NCBI RefSeq assembly: GCF_025147765.1
Contig: NZ_CP102265.1
Coordinates: 1,799,001 to 1,863,000, forward strand
Reading direction: 5' to 3'
DNA length: 64,000 bases
DNA from: Blautia obeum ATCC 29174
GTDB lineage: Bacteria > Bacillota > Clostridia > Lachnospirales > Lachnospiraceae
Position 1 is the stretch's first letter. Each line of letters starts with the position of its first letter. Below are positions 7,673-16,579 of the stretch, piece after piece. The notes beneath the pieces are model-generated. The model was not told where the DNA came from. It did no database searches and saw only the letters and a program-made list of their open reading frames with translations. A program made the translations under genes and the position numbers.

Positions 7673-8215
7673 ATGATCGCATATAAAGGATTTCAAAAGG
7701 ATTTGAAATGTCGGGGCTTTCAGTTTCAGGAGTATGGCATAAATGAAACGGAAAAAGCAAACTGTAGACAAAATGGATTTCATTGTGCAGAAAACCCACT
7801 GGATTGTCTCTGCTATTATCCGAATTGGAAAAATTCCGTGTATTACATAGTAGATGCATCAGGGGATTTGGATGAAGATGGAGAAGATTCAAAAATCTCC
7901 TGCACAAAGATGCGCCTATTAAAGAAAATTGAATTGAGAAGCCTGTTATTACATGGAGCTGCTTACATGGCGAAATATCCAAACCGAAAATGGAACTCCC
8001 ATGTTGCAAAAGAAAGCGGGACCAGCTGCAACGGATTTTGTATTGTACGTGGAAAAGCCCCCAAAGCCAAAGGACAAAAGGGCGATTTACTGTTACTTTT
8101 AAAGGAGCAGCCTGGCAACAGCCAGATCCTGGAAATTGGGGTCATCTGTATCGATGGTCAGAAATATCCGGAGGAAGCATGGATTGATGTGACTGGAAAG
8201 CTGGTGGAGTTATGA
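7673..8215 (+). CDS. DUF7666-like protein
   Basis: 180 residues. ATG 7673 follows AAAGGAGAAGG. The N-terminus MIAYKGFQKDLKCRGFQF and the spaced GFHCAENPLDCLCYYP and GDLDEDGEDSKISCTKMRL are typical of small proteins common on phages and plasmids and listed as a domain of unknown function. The pattern suggests a compact beta-rich fold. It is translationally coupled to the next gene by ATGA overlap at 8212-8215. Function unknown. Confidence 0.6.
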   Translation: MIAYKGFQKDLKCRGFQFQEYGINETEKANCRQNGFHCAENPLDCLCYYPNWKNSVYYIVDASGDLDEDGEDSKISCTKMRLLKKIELRSLLLHGAAYMAKYPNRKWNSHVAKESGTSCNGFCIVRGKAPKAKGQKGDLLLLLKEQPGNSQILEIGVICIDGQKYPEEAWIDVTGKLVEL

Positions 8216-10404
8216 GAAAAAAGGGGTTGATGGAATTAAAACCATTAAAAGTGATGAACAGACATATCGCCGATGCAAAGAAAACGGAAATATCTTTGAG
8301 TACACTGGAGAATCAAAGGGGTGAACCCGGAAAATATCGGATGTATTGTCGGGCAGCAGTAGAAAAAGGAATTTTAAAAGTGTATCTGTTTGCCGTAACG
8401 GATATTGAGGAGAATATAAACTTTCCAAGGTACCGTCTGTTTATCAGCAGAAAAGAGAGACGGTTTATAACCTATGATGAAAAATTAAAAAAATGGAAAA
8501 AGGCACTTCTTGAAAGTATCTTATGGGATGTAAGGATTAATCTTGGCAACATCTATGTAAATGACTGTGATACAAAGGTCATCCAAAAATATTTAAAGAC
8601 AATGCAGCCTGCAATCCGGTCACTGGAAGAGTTTCAGGCGAATATCCGTAAAGAACAAAGGATACGTCATGATAAAAAACTTACAGATTCATGGGACCAG
8701 GTGATGAAAACTGTATCTGGACTGCCTAAGAACTGGATCGGATGGGTTTCAAAATATGGAATTACGGAACACTATATCTTCTACAAGTATCAGAAAAATG
8801 GTGCTACAGAAGGATATTGTACATATTGCAAAAAATATGTTCCAATCCGCTCACCCAAATATAACCAGAAAGGACAGTGCAATGTGTGTGGACAACCGAT
8901 TACTTTTCGTTCTGTGGGAAAGTCTGGAAGATTTTGTACAAAGTGGTACAGAGTCTATCTTATCCAGAGGAGACGCAAAACTTCTGGTTTTGTGCTCCGG
9001 ATCTTTCATGCCAGAACGTGGTATAAAAAGGGCGGCTATACAGATTGCGAAACTACCTGCCATGAAGAGCAGAGAAGAATCTTCTCTGCAAATGGAAAGG
9101 AAATTTCAAATTTTGTTTATGGCCTGTTTAAACAGCGGGAAATGCGATGGATTTCATATGGGGAACCTTGGTATTATACTTGCTGCGGTATTCAGTATAA
9201 AGGGATGGTCTATCCTTACACCCTGTCGGATCTGTCCAGGCATGAATTAAAAGAAACAGGTCTGCGTGAGTACGCCCTTGGTCAGAAAAAGATAGATCCT
9301 GGAAAATATCTTTACCTGTGGAAGACGTCTCCGGTACTGGAACAGATTGTAAAGACAGGGCTTTTTCAGTTAGTTGATGATGTACTGGACCACAGGGCAA
9401 CAAATGCAATAAAAAGAAAAGGTAGAAAACCAACAGAATTCCTATCCGTGAATAAGAAAGAGTTTCGAAGGCTCCGAGATATGAATGGCGGGGTAAAAGA
9501 ACTTAAATGGCTGCAACTTGAAAAGAGTACAGGAAAAACAATCGGGGATGAAGAAATATGCTGGATGGTAAAAGAAGGATTTGAACCAAACGACCTGAAG
9601 TTTGTTCTGGACCAGATGAGCATCTGCCAGATTCGACATTATCTTGTGAAACAATCAGAAAAATCCGGGGATGATATCAGCCATGTGCTGCAGGTGTGGA
9701 ACGATTATCTTTCTATGGCAAAAAGACTGGGAATGGATATACATGATTCCATTATTTACCGTACCAGAGATCTTCAACTGCGCCATAAAGAGGCGGTTTT
9801 GAAGATAGAAGAAATGAAACGCGGAATCCGACGCAGGGAGCTGGAAGAAAAGTATGTCGGATTTCAGAAACATCTCATTGATTTGAAAGAAAAATATGAG
9901 TTCAGTGACGGTGAATATCAGGTTATTGCGCCAAAGAGTATCGATGACATTCTATATGAAGGTGATACGCTTCATCACTGTGTAAATAAGACGGATACTT
10001 ATTTTGACCGGATCGTTTCAAAGGAAAGCTATATCCTGTTTTTGCGGGAAAAAGAGAATCCGAAAGTACCGTTTTATACACTGGAAGTTGAACCAGATGG
10101 AACTATCCGGCAAAAACGTGCGGAATTTAATCGTCAAAATAAGGACATTGATAAGGTGACTTCTTTTTTAACATTGTGGCAGAAGGAAATTCAGAAACGA
10201 TTAACCCAAAAAGATCGTAAGAGCACAGAAGAAAGCAGGAAGCTCAGGCAGCAGAACTATCAGGAGATACGTGATAAGCATGTAGTTGTCCATGGCGGAA
10301 CATTTGCTGGGGAACTTCTGGCTGATCTTTTAGAGAAAGACTTAATGGACCTACCAATGGAATCGGCAGAAAACGAAGAAAGCCCTACTGAAATAGCGGC
10401 GTAA
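8212..10404 (+). CDS. PcfJ-like protein, copy 1
   Basis: 730 residues. A zinc-ribbon-like module is visible (C203-x2-C206 and C223-x2-C226). The C-terminal third has the PcfJ signature: DDILYEGDTLHHCVNKTDTY, then YILFLREKE and YTLEVEPDGTIRQ. PcfJ of plasmid pCF10 lies in a conjugation-associated gene cluster, but its biochemical role is not established. It follows the PcfK-like and DUF7666-like genes and is followed by a paralogue, suggesting a PcfK-PcfJ module with a duplicated PcfJ. An alternative start is the ATG at 8230. Confidence 0.8.
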   Translation: MRKKGLMELKPLKVMNRHIADAKKTEISLSTLENQRGEPGKYRMYCRAAVEKGILKVYLFAVTDIEENINFPRYRLFISRKERRFITYDEKLKKWKKALLESILWDVRINLGNIYVNDCDTKVIQKYLKTMQPAIRSLEEFQANIRKEQRIRHDKKLTDSWDQVMKTVSGLPKNWIGWVSKYGITEHYIFYKYQKNGATEGYCTYCKKYVPIRSPKYNQKGQCNVCGQPITFRSVGKSGRFCTKWYRVYLIQRRRKTSGFVLRIFHARTWYKKGGYTDCETTCHEEQRRIFSANGKEISNFVYGLFKQREMRWISYGEPWYYTCCGIQYKGMVYPYTLSDLSRHELKETGLREYALGQKKIDPGKYLYLWKTSPVLEQIVKTGLFQLVDDVLDHRATNAIKRKGRKPTEFLSVNKKEFRRLRDMNGGVKELKWLQLEKSTGKTIGDEEICWMVKEGFEPNDLKFVLDQMSICQIRHYLVKQSEKSGDDISHVLQVWNDYLSMAKRLGMDIHDSIIYRTRDLQLRHKEAVLKIEEMKRGIRRRELEEKYVGFQKHLIDLKEKYEFSDGEYQVIAPKSIDDILYEGDTLHHCVNKTDTYFDRIVSKESYILFLREKENPKVPFYTLEVEPDGTIRQKRAEFNRQNKDIDKVTSFLTLWQKEIQKRLTQKDRKSTEESRKLRQQNYQEIRDKHVVVHGGTFAGELLADLLEKDLMDLPMESAENEESPTEIAA

Positions 10405-10421
10405 ATAAAAGGATAAAGTGG

Positions 10422-10448
10422 ATGCGGCAGGGAGTTCCCCTGCTGCAT
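10422..10448 (+). terminator. hairpin between the two PcfJ-like genes
   Basis: ATGCGGCAGGG (10422-10432) pairs with CCCTGCTGCAT, one internal mismatch, around a short loop, followed by TTGAG. There is no long T-run, so it may tune the ratio of the two paralogues by partial termination or RNA processing. Confidence 0.4.
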
Positions 10449-10506
10449 TTGAGCAGAAAAGAGAAAATGACATTATATGCAGCAGAAAATGAAGGAGAGG
10501 ACGGAA

Positions 10507-12696
10507 ATGAATAAAAAAGAATTGCATAACATGAAATTGCTGGAAGCTACGGATGAACTGATAAAACTTGCAAAAGAAGATGTGCCAGTAAGAGATAAAG
10601 GATACTATACGGAGCAGCTGATTTATCAGAGGGGGCTATATTTACGTGCAGAAGTAGAAAACAATATTTTAAAAGTAGCATTTTATCTGGCAGAATATCT
10701 TTCCATGGAGTGTCGGAAACCTGTATATACATTATATATTGATAAAAAGAACGATGTTTTTAAAGGGTATGATTACCGGACAAAGAAATGGTCAGATAGT
10801 ATGCTGGATAAGACCATTTTCTCCAAATGGTTATATCAGGAAAATTCTTATATGAAAGAGGCAGATACAGCGTTGATCCAAAAGTATCTTGAAAGTGAAT
10901 ATGACGATGCTTTTTATGCACTGTATGTATATCAACGTGAGCAGAGACACCGGAGACTGGGAATGAAATATGAAAAAATTCTGACAAGCTGGGATCAGTG
11001 TATGGATAGACTTCCAAAAATTCCGAAAGACTGGCTGAGATGGCAGAAAAAAGTTGGAATTACCCAGAATTTTATTTTTTATCATTACAGCCGCAGGAAA
11101 GATCAGACAGGATATTGTAGTTGGTGTGAAAGCGAAGTTCCAATCAGCCATCCTCACCATAATACAGTGGGGCATTGCCCAAAATGCAGACATCAGATTC
11201 AATATAAAGCATTAGGCCGGGCCAAAAATATAGAAACCCAAAAAGAGACTGCATACCTGCTTCAGACCTGTGGAAATAATGAGTTTGTTTTGAGAGAATT
11301 CCAGCTTCAGATGCTCATAGTAAGCAGCTCATATAAAAAACCAGTATATTCTTTCTTTGAGCGCCGGAGAATCCTGTATGATGAAGAATTAAATACGAAA
11401 GAATATTATTTCGGCCGTCATCATTGGACAAAAGAAAACCGATGGATCCAGGGTAAATTACAGGTTCCACTGTATCCAGGTTACGGTGGCTATATGACAT
11501 ATGAAAAATATAATATGGGAAATATTTATGGAAAATCACTGTATGGCATTAAAAACAGGACATTCCGTAGGACAGGATTCTACGAATATGCAAAAGCCAA
11601 AAGGTTTTTAGATCCGGTAAGTTTTTTTGAAATGGTTAGAGAAAGGCCCTACCTGGAACGGCTCATTAAAGCAGGACTTTATCATCTGGCAGAGGACATT
11701 ATGGATAATAAAGCACAGATCTATTGTGAAGATTCCGGAGACCTTGGAAAAGCACTGGGAATTGACAGGTTCCGCTTAAAAAGGCTGCGTACAAACAATG
11801 GGGGAGAGATTTTTCTTCAATGGCTATTACTTGAAAAAGCCCAAAACAAGTTGATCCGTGACGATGTGATTTCGTGGATGTGCCGGGAAAAGTTTAAACC
11901 AGCGGATCTTATGTTCATTATGGATCGTATGGCCCCTTTACAGATCAAAAATTATCTGGAAAAGCAGGCAGCAGAAAGTGGGGAATCCGTGAAAGACCTG
12001 ATCAAAACATGGAAGGATTATCTTAATATGGCAATTCGGGTCGGAGTGAATGTGCAGGATTCTGTTATCTACCGTGCACGAAAGCTCATGCAGAGACATA
12101 ATGAAATGATAAAAGAGATAGAAGCAAAAGATTTGATTTTAAGAGCCGGAGAGCTGGAAAAGAAGTATCCGGGTCTGAATCGTATATGCAGGGATTTGAA
12201 AAAATATGAATATGCGGACAAAGAGTATCAGATCGTTGTGCCGGAAAAAGTGGATGACATTTTGTATGAAGCAAAACTGATGCATCACTGCGTAAATAAT
12301 ACAGAAACCTATTATGAACGAATGAGCCAGCAGGAATCCTATATCCTGTTTTTGAGAAAGGCAGAACAACCAACGGAGGCGTACTATACGCTTGAAGTGG
12401 AACCGGATGGGACCATAAGGCAGACACGTACTTTTTATAACCAGCAGAATGAAGATATTGAGCTTGCAAGGGATTTTCTTATAAAATGGCAGAAACAATT
12501 AAAAAAGAAACTGGCAAAAGAAGATTATAAACTGGCTGTAAAAAGTCAGAGTCTCAGGAAAAAAGAGATTGACGAGCTCCGCAACAAAGGCGTTCGTGTA
12601 AACGGTATTGGGTATTGCAACAAATTGCTTGCTGAAATTCTGGAGGAAGATTTAATGGAGGCTGGGAATCGAGAACTGGAAGAACAGGCCGCATAA
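10507..12696 (+). CDS. PcfJ-like protein, copy 2
   Basis: 729 residues from the ATG at 10507, which follows AAGGAGAGG at 6 nt; an upstream ATG at 10477 has no comparable site. It is collinear with copy 1, with a zinc-ribbon-like module (CSWCESEV and CPKCRHQI) and the C-terminal VDDILYEAKLMHHCVNNTET, YILFLRKAE and YYTLEVEPDGTIRQTR. The two have clearly diverged, so the duplication is old and both may be kept for different partners. Confidence 0.8.
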   Translation: MNKKELHNMKLLEATDELIKLAKEDVPVRDKGYYTEQLIYQRGLYLRAEVENNILKVAFYLAEYLSMECRKPVYTLYIDKKNDVFKGYDYRTKKWSDSMLDKTIFSKWLYQENSYMKEADTALIQKYLESEYDDAFYALYVYQREQRHRRLGMKYEKILTSWDQCMDRLPKIPKDWLRWQKKVGITQNFIFYHYSRRKDQTGYCSWCESEVPISHPHHNTVGHCPKCRHQIQYKALGRAKNIETQKETAYLLQTCGNNEFVLREFQLQMLIVSSSYKKPVYSFFERRRILYDEELNTKEYYFGRHHWTKENRWIQGKLQVPLYPGYGGYMTYEKYNMGNIYGKSLYGIKNRTFRRTGFYEYAKAKRFLDPVSFFEMVRERPYLERLIKAGLYHLAEDIMDNKAQIYCEDSGDLGKALGIDRFRLKRLRTNNGGEIFLQWLLLEKAQNKLIRDDVISWMCREKFKPADLMFIMDRMAPLQIKNYLEKQAAESGESVKDLIKTWKDYLNMAIRVGVNVQDSVIYRARKLMQRHNEMIKEIEAKDLILRAGELEKKYPGLNRICRDLKKYEYADKEYQIVVPEKVDDILYEAKLMHHCVNNTETYYERMSQQESYILFLRKAEQPTEAYYTLEVEPDGTIRQTRTFYNQQNEDIELARDFLIKWQKQLKKKLAKEDYKLAVKSQSLRKKEIDELRNKGVRVNGIGYCNKLLAEILEEDLMEAGNRELEEQAA

Positions 12697-12853
12697 TAGC
12701 AGATTGATATATCACAAAAGTAACTTTAACAATAAAATGAAATTCCTGTGAAAATTTGGGGATATTTACAGAAACAGCTCTGAAATTCTCTTTTATTTAA
12801 GTATAAGGGATTTTATGGAATTCCTTAAATATACTCGAAACGGAGGATGAGGT

Positions 12854-12961
12854 TTGGAGGAAAAATTAAAGTTGCTTTGGCTGATATTGATCTTTGTTGA
12901 TTTTGGGCTCATGTTTGTTTCATTTCCAATCTTGATTTATGTGATTTTTTGTATGACATGA
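12854..12961 (+). CDS. candidate 35-residue membrane peptide
   Basis: TTG at 12854 follows GGAGG (12842-12846) at good spacing. It opens a frame to TGA 12959-12961 encoding a short charged start (MEEKLK) and then one long hydrophobic stretch rich in L, I, F and V. The shape is that of a small single-pass peptide, such as a type I toxin or a small regulatory membrane protein. Only length, ribosome site and hydrophobicity support it. An AT-rich imperfect palindrome near 12797-12832 may hold its promoter. Confidence 0.4.
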   Translation: MEEKLKLLWLILIFVDFGLMFVSFPILIYVIFCMT

Positions 12962-12982
12962 ATACAAAAAGCCTTCTGTAAG

Positions 12983-13014
12983 TGCCCTTTTCCGGTGAAA
13001 AGACCGGAGGGGCA
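12983..13014 (+). terminator. hairpin after the small peptide ORF
   Basis: TGCCC...TCCGGT (12983-12996) pairs with ACCGGA...GGGCA (13003-13014) around GAAAAG, followed by TTTGC. It is a probable terminator of the PcfK-PcfJ operon or of the short ORF before it. Confidence 0.55.
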
Positions 13015-13334
13015 TTTGCATGTATGCAACAGTTTATGCATGTATTCGCAGGAATACGAGTAAAATACTACCCAGCTGCTACTGTTTAAAGCCTGTAGTG
13101 AAATTGACATTAAGTATCTGGAATGATACGATAAAATTGAACATTTTGCAAGGCAGATTGCACAAATTTTATTCTGATACGAGGTCAGAATTTTATACTT
13201 TATACCGCGTCTGCGGATCAACCGATAAAGACACAAAAAGAGTAAAATGGACTCTTGGAGTGTCTTTTTTTGTTTGGCAAAATGTTTTGACATGTATCAG
13301 ATCCAATCACGATAAAAGGAGGAAAGAAGTTTTT
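13015..13334 (+). promoter_or_regulatory. promoter and attenuator-like leader of the nine-repeat gene
   Basis: No reliable gene lies here. TTGACA (13104-13109), a 17-nt spacer and TACGAT (13127-13132) form a good promoter. The leader then has a perfect hairpin with arms ATTCTGA and TCAGAAT (about 13168-13190), followed by the terminator at 13229-13271. AAAAGGAGGAAAG precedes the ATG at 13335. A long frame crosses the region but includes the terminator and lacks a ribosome site, so I treat the region as a regulated leader. Confidence 0.55.
13229..13271 (+). terminator. leader terminator / attenuator
   Basis: AGACAC (13229-13234) pairs with GTGTCT (13260-13265), and AAGAGT (13238-13243) with ACTCTT (13251-13256), followed by seven T residues. 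It sits about 65 bp before the start of the nine-repeat gene, so it would truncate its mRNA unless relieved. Its 3' arm and T-tract resemble the leader terminator at 2999-3038. Confidence 0.7.
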
Positions 13335-14894
13335 ATGCCACGTAAAATCAGATCAAATTACATGGAGAAATTCAAATTTGTGTACAATGGCAGAACTTTT
13401 GAAAGTAAGCATAAATGCTGTAATTTTTATGGAATATGTTACCGTAGTGTAATGGCGTATCAGAATCAATATAAATGTAGAACTGAAGAAGCGATTACAC
13501 ATTTTATTGAATTGAAAAAAAGTAAAGAGATCATATTCCGAAATCGAAAATGGGCCAGCATTAAGACCTGCTGCGAATTTTATGATTTAAACGAAGATTC
13601 TGTCAAGACCGATATGTGGAATCGAAAATGCACACCACAGGAAGCGATTGAACGGGCAATAGAATGGAAAAAGGCACATGAAATCACATATCATGGTGTG
13701 AAATACCCATCACTGCCTCAATGTTGTGAAGACCTGGAGATAAATCCTATATCAGTACGTTTGTATATGGAAAAAAATGGGGTTTCTTCTACACGTGCGA
13801 TTACACATTATATCAAATCTAAAGAGAAAAGAGCCTTTGAATTCCGTGGAAAAGAATACAAAAATTTTACGGAATGTTGTCTTGCGTATGGATTAAAGCC
13901 AAAGTCAGTAAGTTCAGCAGTATTTAAAGCGAAACGTCCTCACGCGGATGTTATGGAAGAAATTATCTCTCATATGGAAGGCTGTGTGCCAAAAGAAGTA
14001 ACGAAAAAAGAAGAAATTCCTGAAAATCAGGTGATGTCTAAAGAAAGGCATCGTGCGAAAGAGGCTTTTTTTTATGAGGGAAATAAATATATCTCACTTG
14101 GACAATGTTGTGAATTCTATGGAATTAATGAATCTAGTGTACGCAGTAGAACTTGGCGAAAAAAGTGTACATGGGAAGAAGCTGTGAAATATTATATTCA
14201 AAAAAAGGAAACAGAAACACCGAAAATGCAATTCTTTTATAAAGGGAAAAGGTATAAAAGTGTTTCAGCATGTTGTGCTGAATACGGCGTTAATGCTTCC
14301 AGTGTGCGTAACCGTGCCAAAACAACAGAATGCAGCATTGAAGAATCTTTGGATCATTTCATAAAGAAAGTCAGAATGGAAACACAGCCGTCGGTATTTA
14401 TTTTTAGAGACAAAACCTATAGGTCTTTGGAAGAATGCTGTCTGGAATATGGAGTCAACGCTGACAGTGTATCTTCAAGAAAATATAGATTGAATTGTAC
14501 TATGGAAGAATCATTGGAGCATTTTATTGAAAATAAAGATATGATTGCCGAAAGAATACAAAAATTTACATTTAAAGGAATAGAATATCGAAGTCTCCGG
14601 GCATGTTGTCAAAAATATGGTATTGATGATATATGTGTGAGACAAAGAGCACGAGATAAGAATTGTTCTCTTGAAGAATCGTTTACACATTTTATGACGA
14701 GAAAAAGGAAAAAAATGTTAAGTAACCCGGAATTTGAATATCATGGAACTGTTTATCCATCGCTTAAAGTATGCTGTGAGGAATTAGGAATAAATAAAAG
14801 CAGTGTAATAAGTCGAAGCCATAGGGCCGGATGCAGTTTACAGGAAGCAGTGGAGTATTATGTCAGCCAACAGGAACGTAGAACATTGGATTAA
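13335..14894 (+). CDS. nine-repeat predicted helix-turn-helix array protein
   Basis: 519 residues from the ATG at 13335, which has a strong AAAAGGAGG site. Nearly the whole protein is nine repeats of about 50-60 residues. The pattern is an aromatic-rich beta start (F-x-Y-x-G-K-x-Y-x-S-L), then x-x-CC-x-x-YGIN-x-x-SV-x-SR, then C-S-x-EEA-x-x-HFI and a basic linker. The YGIN-x-x-SV stretch looks like a recognition-helix turn and CSLEEA like a following helix, so each unit resembles a small modular DNA-binding element. The CC pair is present in all nine units. Repeat 4 is the most divergent and is followed by a 25-residue spacer. Function unknown; it lies just before xis and int. Confidence 0.75.
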   Translation: MPRKIRSNYMEKFKFVYNGRTFESKHKCCNFYGICYRSVMAYQNQYKCRTEEAITHFIELKKSKEIIFRNRKWASIKTCCEFYDLNEDSVKTDMWNRKCTPQEAIERAIEWKKAHEITYHGVKYPSLPQCCEDLEINPISVRLYMEKNGVSSTRAITHYIKSKEKRAFEFRGKEYKNFTECCLAYGLKPKSVSSAVFKAKRPHADVMEEIISHMEGCVPKEVTKKEEIPENQVMSKERHRAKEAFFYEGNKYISLGQCCEFYGINESSVRSRTWRKKCTWEEAVKYYIQKKETETPKMQFFYKGKRYKSVSACCAEYGVNASSVRNRAKTTECSIEESLDHFIKKVRMETQPSVFIFRDKTYRSLEECCLEYGVNADSVSSRKYRLNCTMEESLEHFIENKDMIAERIQKFTFKGIEYRSLRACCQKYGIDDICVRQRARDKNCSLEESFTHFMTRKRKKMLSNPEFEYHGTVYPSLKVCCEELGINKSSVISRSHRAGCSLQEAVEYYVSQQERRTLD

Positions 14895-14899
14895 TCTAT

Positions 14900-14922
14900 A
14901 AGGCCAGCAGGCAGCCTTTTTT
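14900..14922 (+). terminator. terminator after the nine-repeat gene
   Basis: AAGGC (14900-14904) and GCCTT (14913-14917) form a short stem followed by a T-run, 5 bp after the stop codon. It separates the repeat gene from xis. Confidence 0.55.
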
Positions 14923-14943
14923 AGAATTTATATAATAGTAGAG

Positions 14944-14991
14944 AGGAGGAACGGTCAATATCATCTGCCTGCAGATATTGACCGGTTATAT
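14944..14991 (+). promoter_or_regulatory. Shine-Dalgarno linked to the xis start by an 11-bp hairpin
   Basis: AGGAGG lies at 14944-14949, 42 nt before the only plausible start, ATG 14992. Between them CGGTCAATATC (14952-14962) and GATATTGACCG (14974-14984) form a perfect 11-bp stem with an 11-nt loop. Folding would leave nine unpaired nucleotides between the site and the ATG, an ideal spacing. There is no in-frame ATG, GTG or TTG closer to the site. The same inverted repeat could instead be a DNA-binding site for Xis or the integrase. Confidence 0.55.
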
Positions 14992-15189
14992 ATGTTGCGA
15001 AAAAAAACACAGCCGGAAGCAAACAACGATAAAATTCTTATATCCGTTAAAGAAGCCTGTGAGCTTACAGGACTTTCTGAGAAAACAATGAGATCATTGA
15101 TGAATGAAAACTGTTTCATGGTACGGATTGGGCGCAGAACACTGATTGATAAGAAAAAATTTCAAAAATGGATAGATCGGCAGTCTTGA
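14992..15189 (+). CDS. xis: excisionase-like small helix-turn-helix protein
   Basis: 65 residues with a winged-HTH (MerR/excisionase) pattern: ISVKEACELTGLSEKTMRSLM, then FMVRIGRRTLIDKKKFQKWID. Such proteins bind DNA near attachment sites and favour excision by the partner integrase. It lies 70 bp upstream of a tyrosine integrase in the same orientation, the standard xis-int arrangement. Its start is inferred from the hairpin-spaced ribosome site. Confidence 0.75.
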   Translation: MLRKKTQPEANNDKILISVKEACELTGLSEKTMRSLMNENCFMVRIGRRTLIDKKKFQKWIDRQS

Positions 15190-15259
15190 AAGCTTTTTTT
15201 TGTTGTGCTAAAATATATATCCAGTGCCATGCATTATCATCAGAAAGGATGGTGGTGTT

Positions 15260-16537
15260 ATGGGCAAAAACTTAAAGGGTAAAGAATTAGGAAAAGGATT
15301 ATATCAAAGAAAAGATGGACGATATGAGGCCAGAATTTTCGTTCGCGGTACAGGAAAAACGTTTTCAATTTATGGTACAAATTTACAACATCTAAAAAAA
15401 GAAAGAAATGCCTACCTTGCTAATGTTTCCCCCGGAATTGCAGGATATGATCCTAGAATTTCTGTTTCAAAGTGGTATGAAAAATGGATGCTTATTTATG
15501 TGGTGCATTCTGTTAAAGCAACCACTTTAAGTAACTATGTAAATGGTTTTGAGCGAGTAAGAGAATATATTGGTTACATGAGGTTAATAGAGGTCCGTCC
15601 AACACATATTCTTGACATGATAAAGGGACTCGAAGAAGAAGGATATGCACGTACAACGGTAATACAATCATTAAGTGTAGTCCGTCAGCTTTTCAAAAAG
15701 GCATATGGTGGAAAAATGATACCCATAGATCCCGTAGCCGATATTAAACTGCCTAAAGAAGAACCGGGTGAAATACCTGATGAGAAGATAATGCAGGAAC
15801 AAGAAGATGAAAAATGTCTTAGTATATATGACACTCATCGTTTCCTTGAGAGCTGCAAGAATACCCGGTATTATGAACTCTTTTTTATTCTTCTTCATAC
15901 AGGATTACGTATAGGGGAAGCACTTGCCCTAGAATGGTGTGATCTTGACTTTAAGCATGAAAAGCTTCGTGTATATAAAACCTTAAACAGAGTTACAAAA
16001 TATTATGATTTGAAAGGAAATGAACTTCCTGAAAGGTATTCTACTATTCAGATTACAACACCAAAGAAAAGTGCCAGCAATAGAAAGGTTCCATTAACGG
16101 ATGCAGTGATTGCTGCTTTTATGAGCTGGAAGGAAAAACAGGATCGTGATAAAGAAAAACTGGGGAAAAACTGGGGAAAACCAAATATACTTTTAAAAAA
16201 ATATCCCGGTCTGATTTTTACAACATCTTCAGGAAGAAGTTATCTTCCATCATCAGCTCAAACAGAATGCAGGCGGATTGTTGGGATTGTTAATAAACAT
16301 GAAATTGCTCTGGCAGAAAAAGAGAACAGAGACCCGAATTTAATGGATGTTCATCCTCATATTTTCCGTCATACTTTTGTAACAAGATGCATTCAATCGG
16401 GAATGGATGCCGCTACAGTAAAGAAAATAGCTGGACACTCTGATGAAAAAATGACTAATTATTATACACACATTGAAGAAGAACATATAGATGACGAATA
16501 CGAACTGTATATTCAAAAATACGGAACAGAAACCTGA
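15260..16537 (+). CDS. int: tyrosine recombinase / integrase
   Basis: 425 residues from the ATG at 15260 (site AAAGGATGG). It has an N-terminal arm-type DNA-binding domain (KGLYQRKDGRYEARIF), a SAM-like core-binding domain (about 70-160) and a catalytic domain. The catalytic residues are R in HTGLRIGEALALEW, H-x-x-R in HPHIFRHTF, H in KIAGHSDEK, and Y in TNYYTHI. Full length and apparently active. It ends 42 bp before mutS, so the right attachment site should lie between them or at the start of mutS. Confidence 0.93.
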   Translation: MGKNLKGKELGKGLYQRKDGRYEARIFVRGTGKTFSIYGTNLQHLKKERNAYLANVSPGIAGYDPRISVSKWYEKWMLIYVVHSVKATTLSNYVNGFERVREYIGYMRLIEVRPTHILDMIKGLEEEGYARTTVIQSLSVVRQLFKKAYGGKMIPIDPVADIKLPKEEPGEIPDEKIMQEQEDEKCLSIYDTHRFLESCKNTRYYELFFILLHTGLRIGEALALEWCDLDFKHEKLRVYKTLNRVTKYYDLKGNELPERYSTIQITTPKKSASNRKVPLTDAVIAAFMSWKEKQDRDKEKLGKNWGKPNILLKKYPGLIFTTSSGRSYLPSSAQTECRRIVGIVNKHEIALAEKENRDPNLMDVHPHIFRHTFVTRCIQSGMDAATVKKIAGHSDEKMTNYYTHIEEEHIDDEYELYIQKYGTET

Positions 16538-16579
16538 TTTTGCAAATGGAGATAAAATTTTAAAGAGAGGTTTAAATAC

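Larger units (their letters stand above)
6115..16579 (+). mobile_element. integrative element abutting mutS (left limit unknown)
   Basis: The gene set (PcfK-like, two PcfJ-like, repeat array, xis, int) marks an integrated element whose integrase end faces mutS. Its left end must be at or left of the IS66-interrupted gene at 3141 and may lie outside the window; I found no convincing direct repeat marking attL and attR. No relaxase or coupling protein is visible, so it is either a mobilisable island or the right part of a larger element. Confidence 0.6.

Noticed and set aside
13020..13334. N-terminal extension of the nine-repeat protein
   Set aside because: The open frame continues upstream but crosses a promoter and an intrinsic terminator and has no ribosome site. 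ATG 13335 has a strong one.
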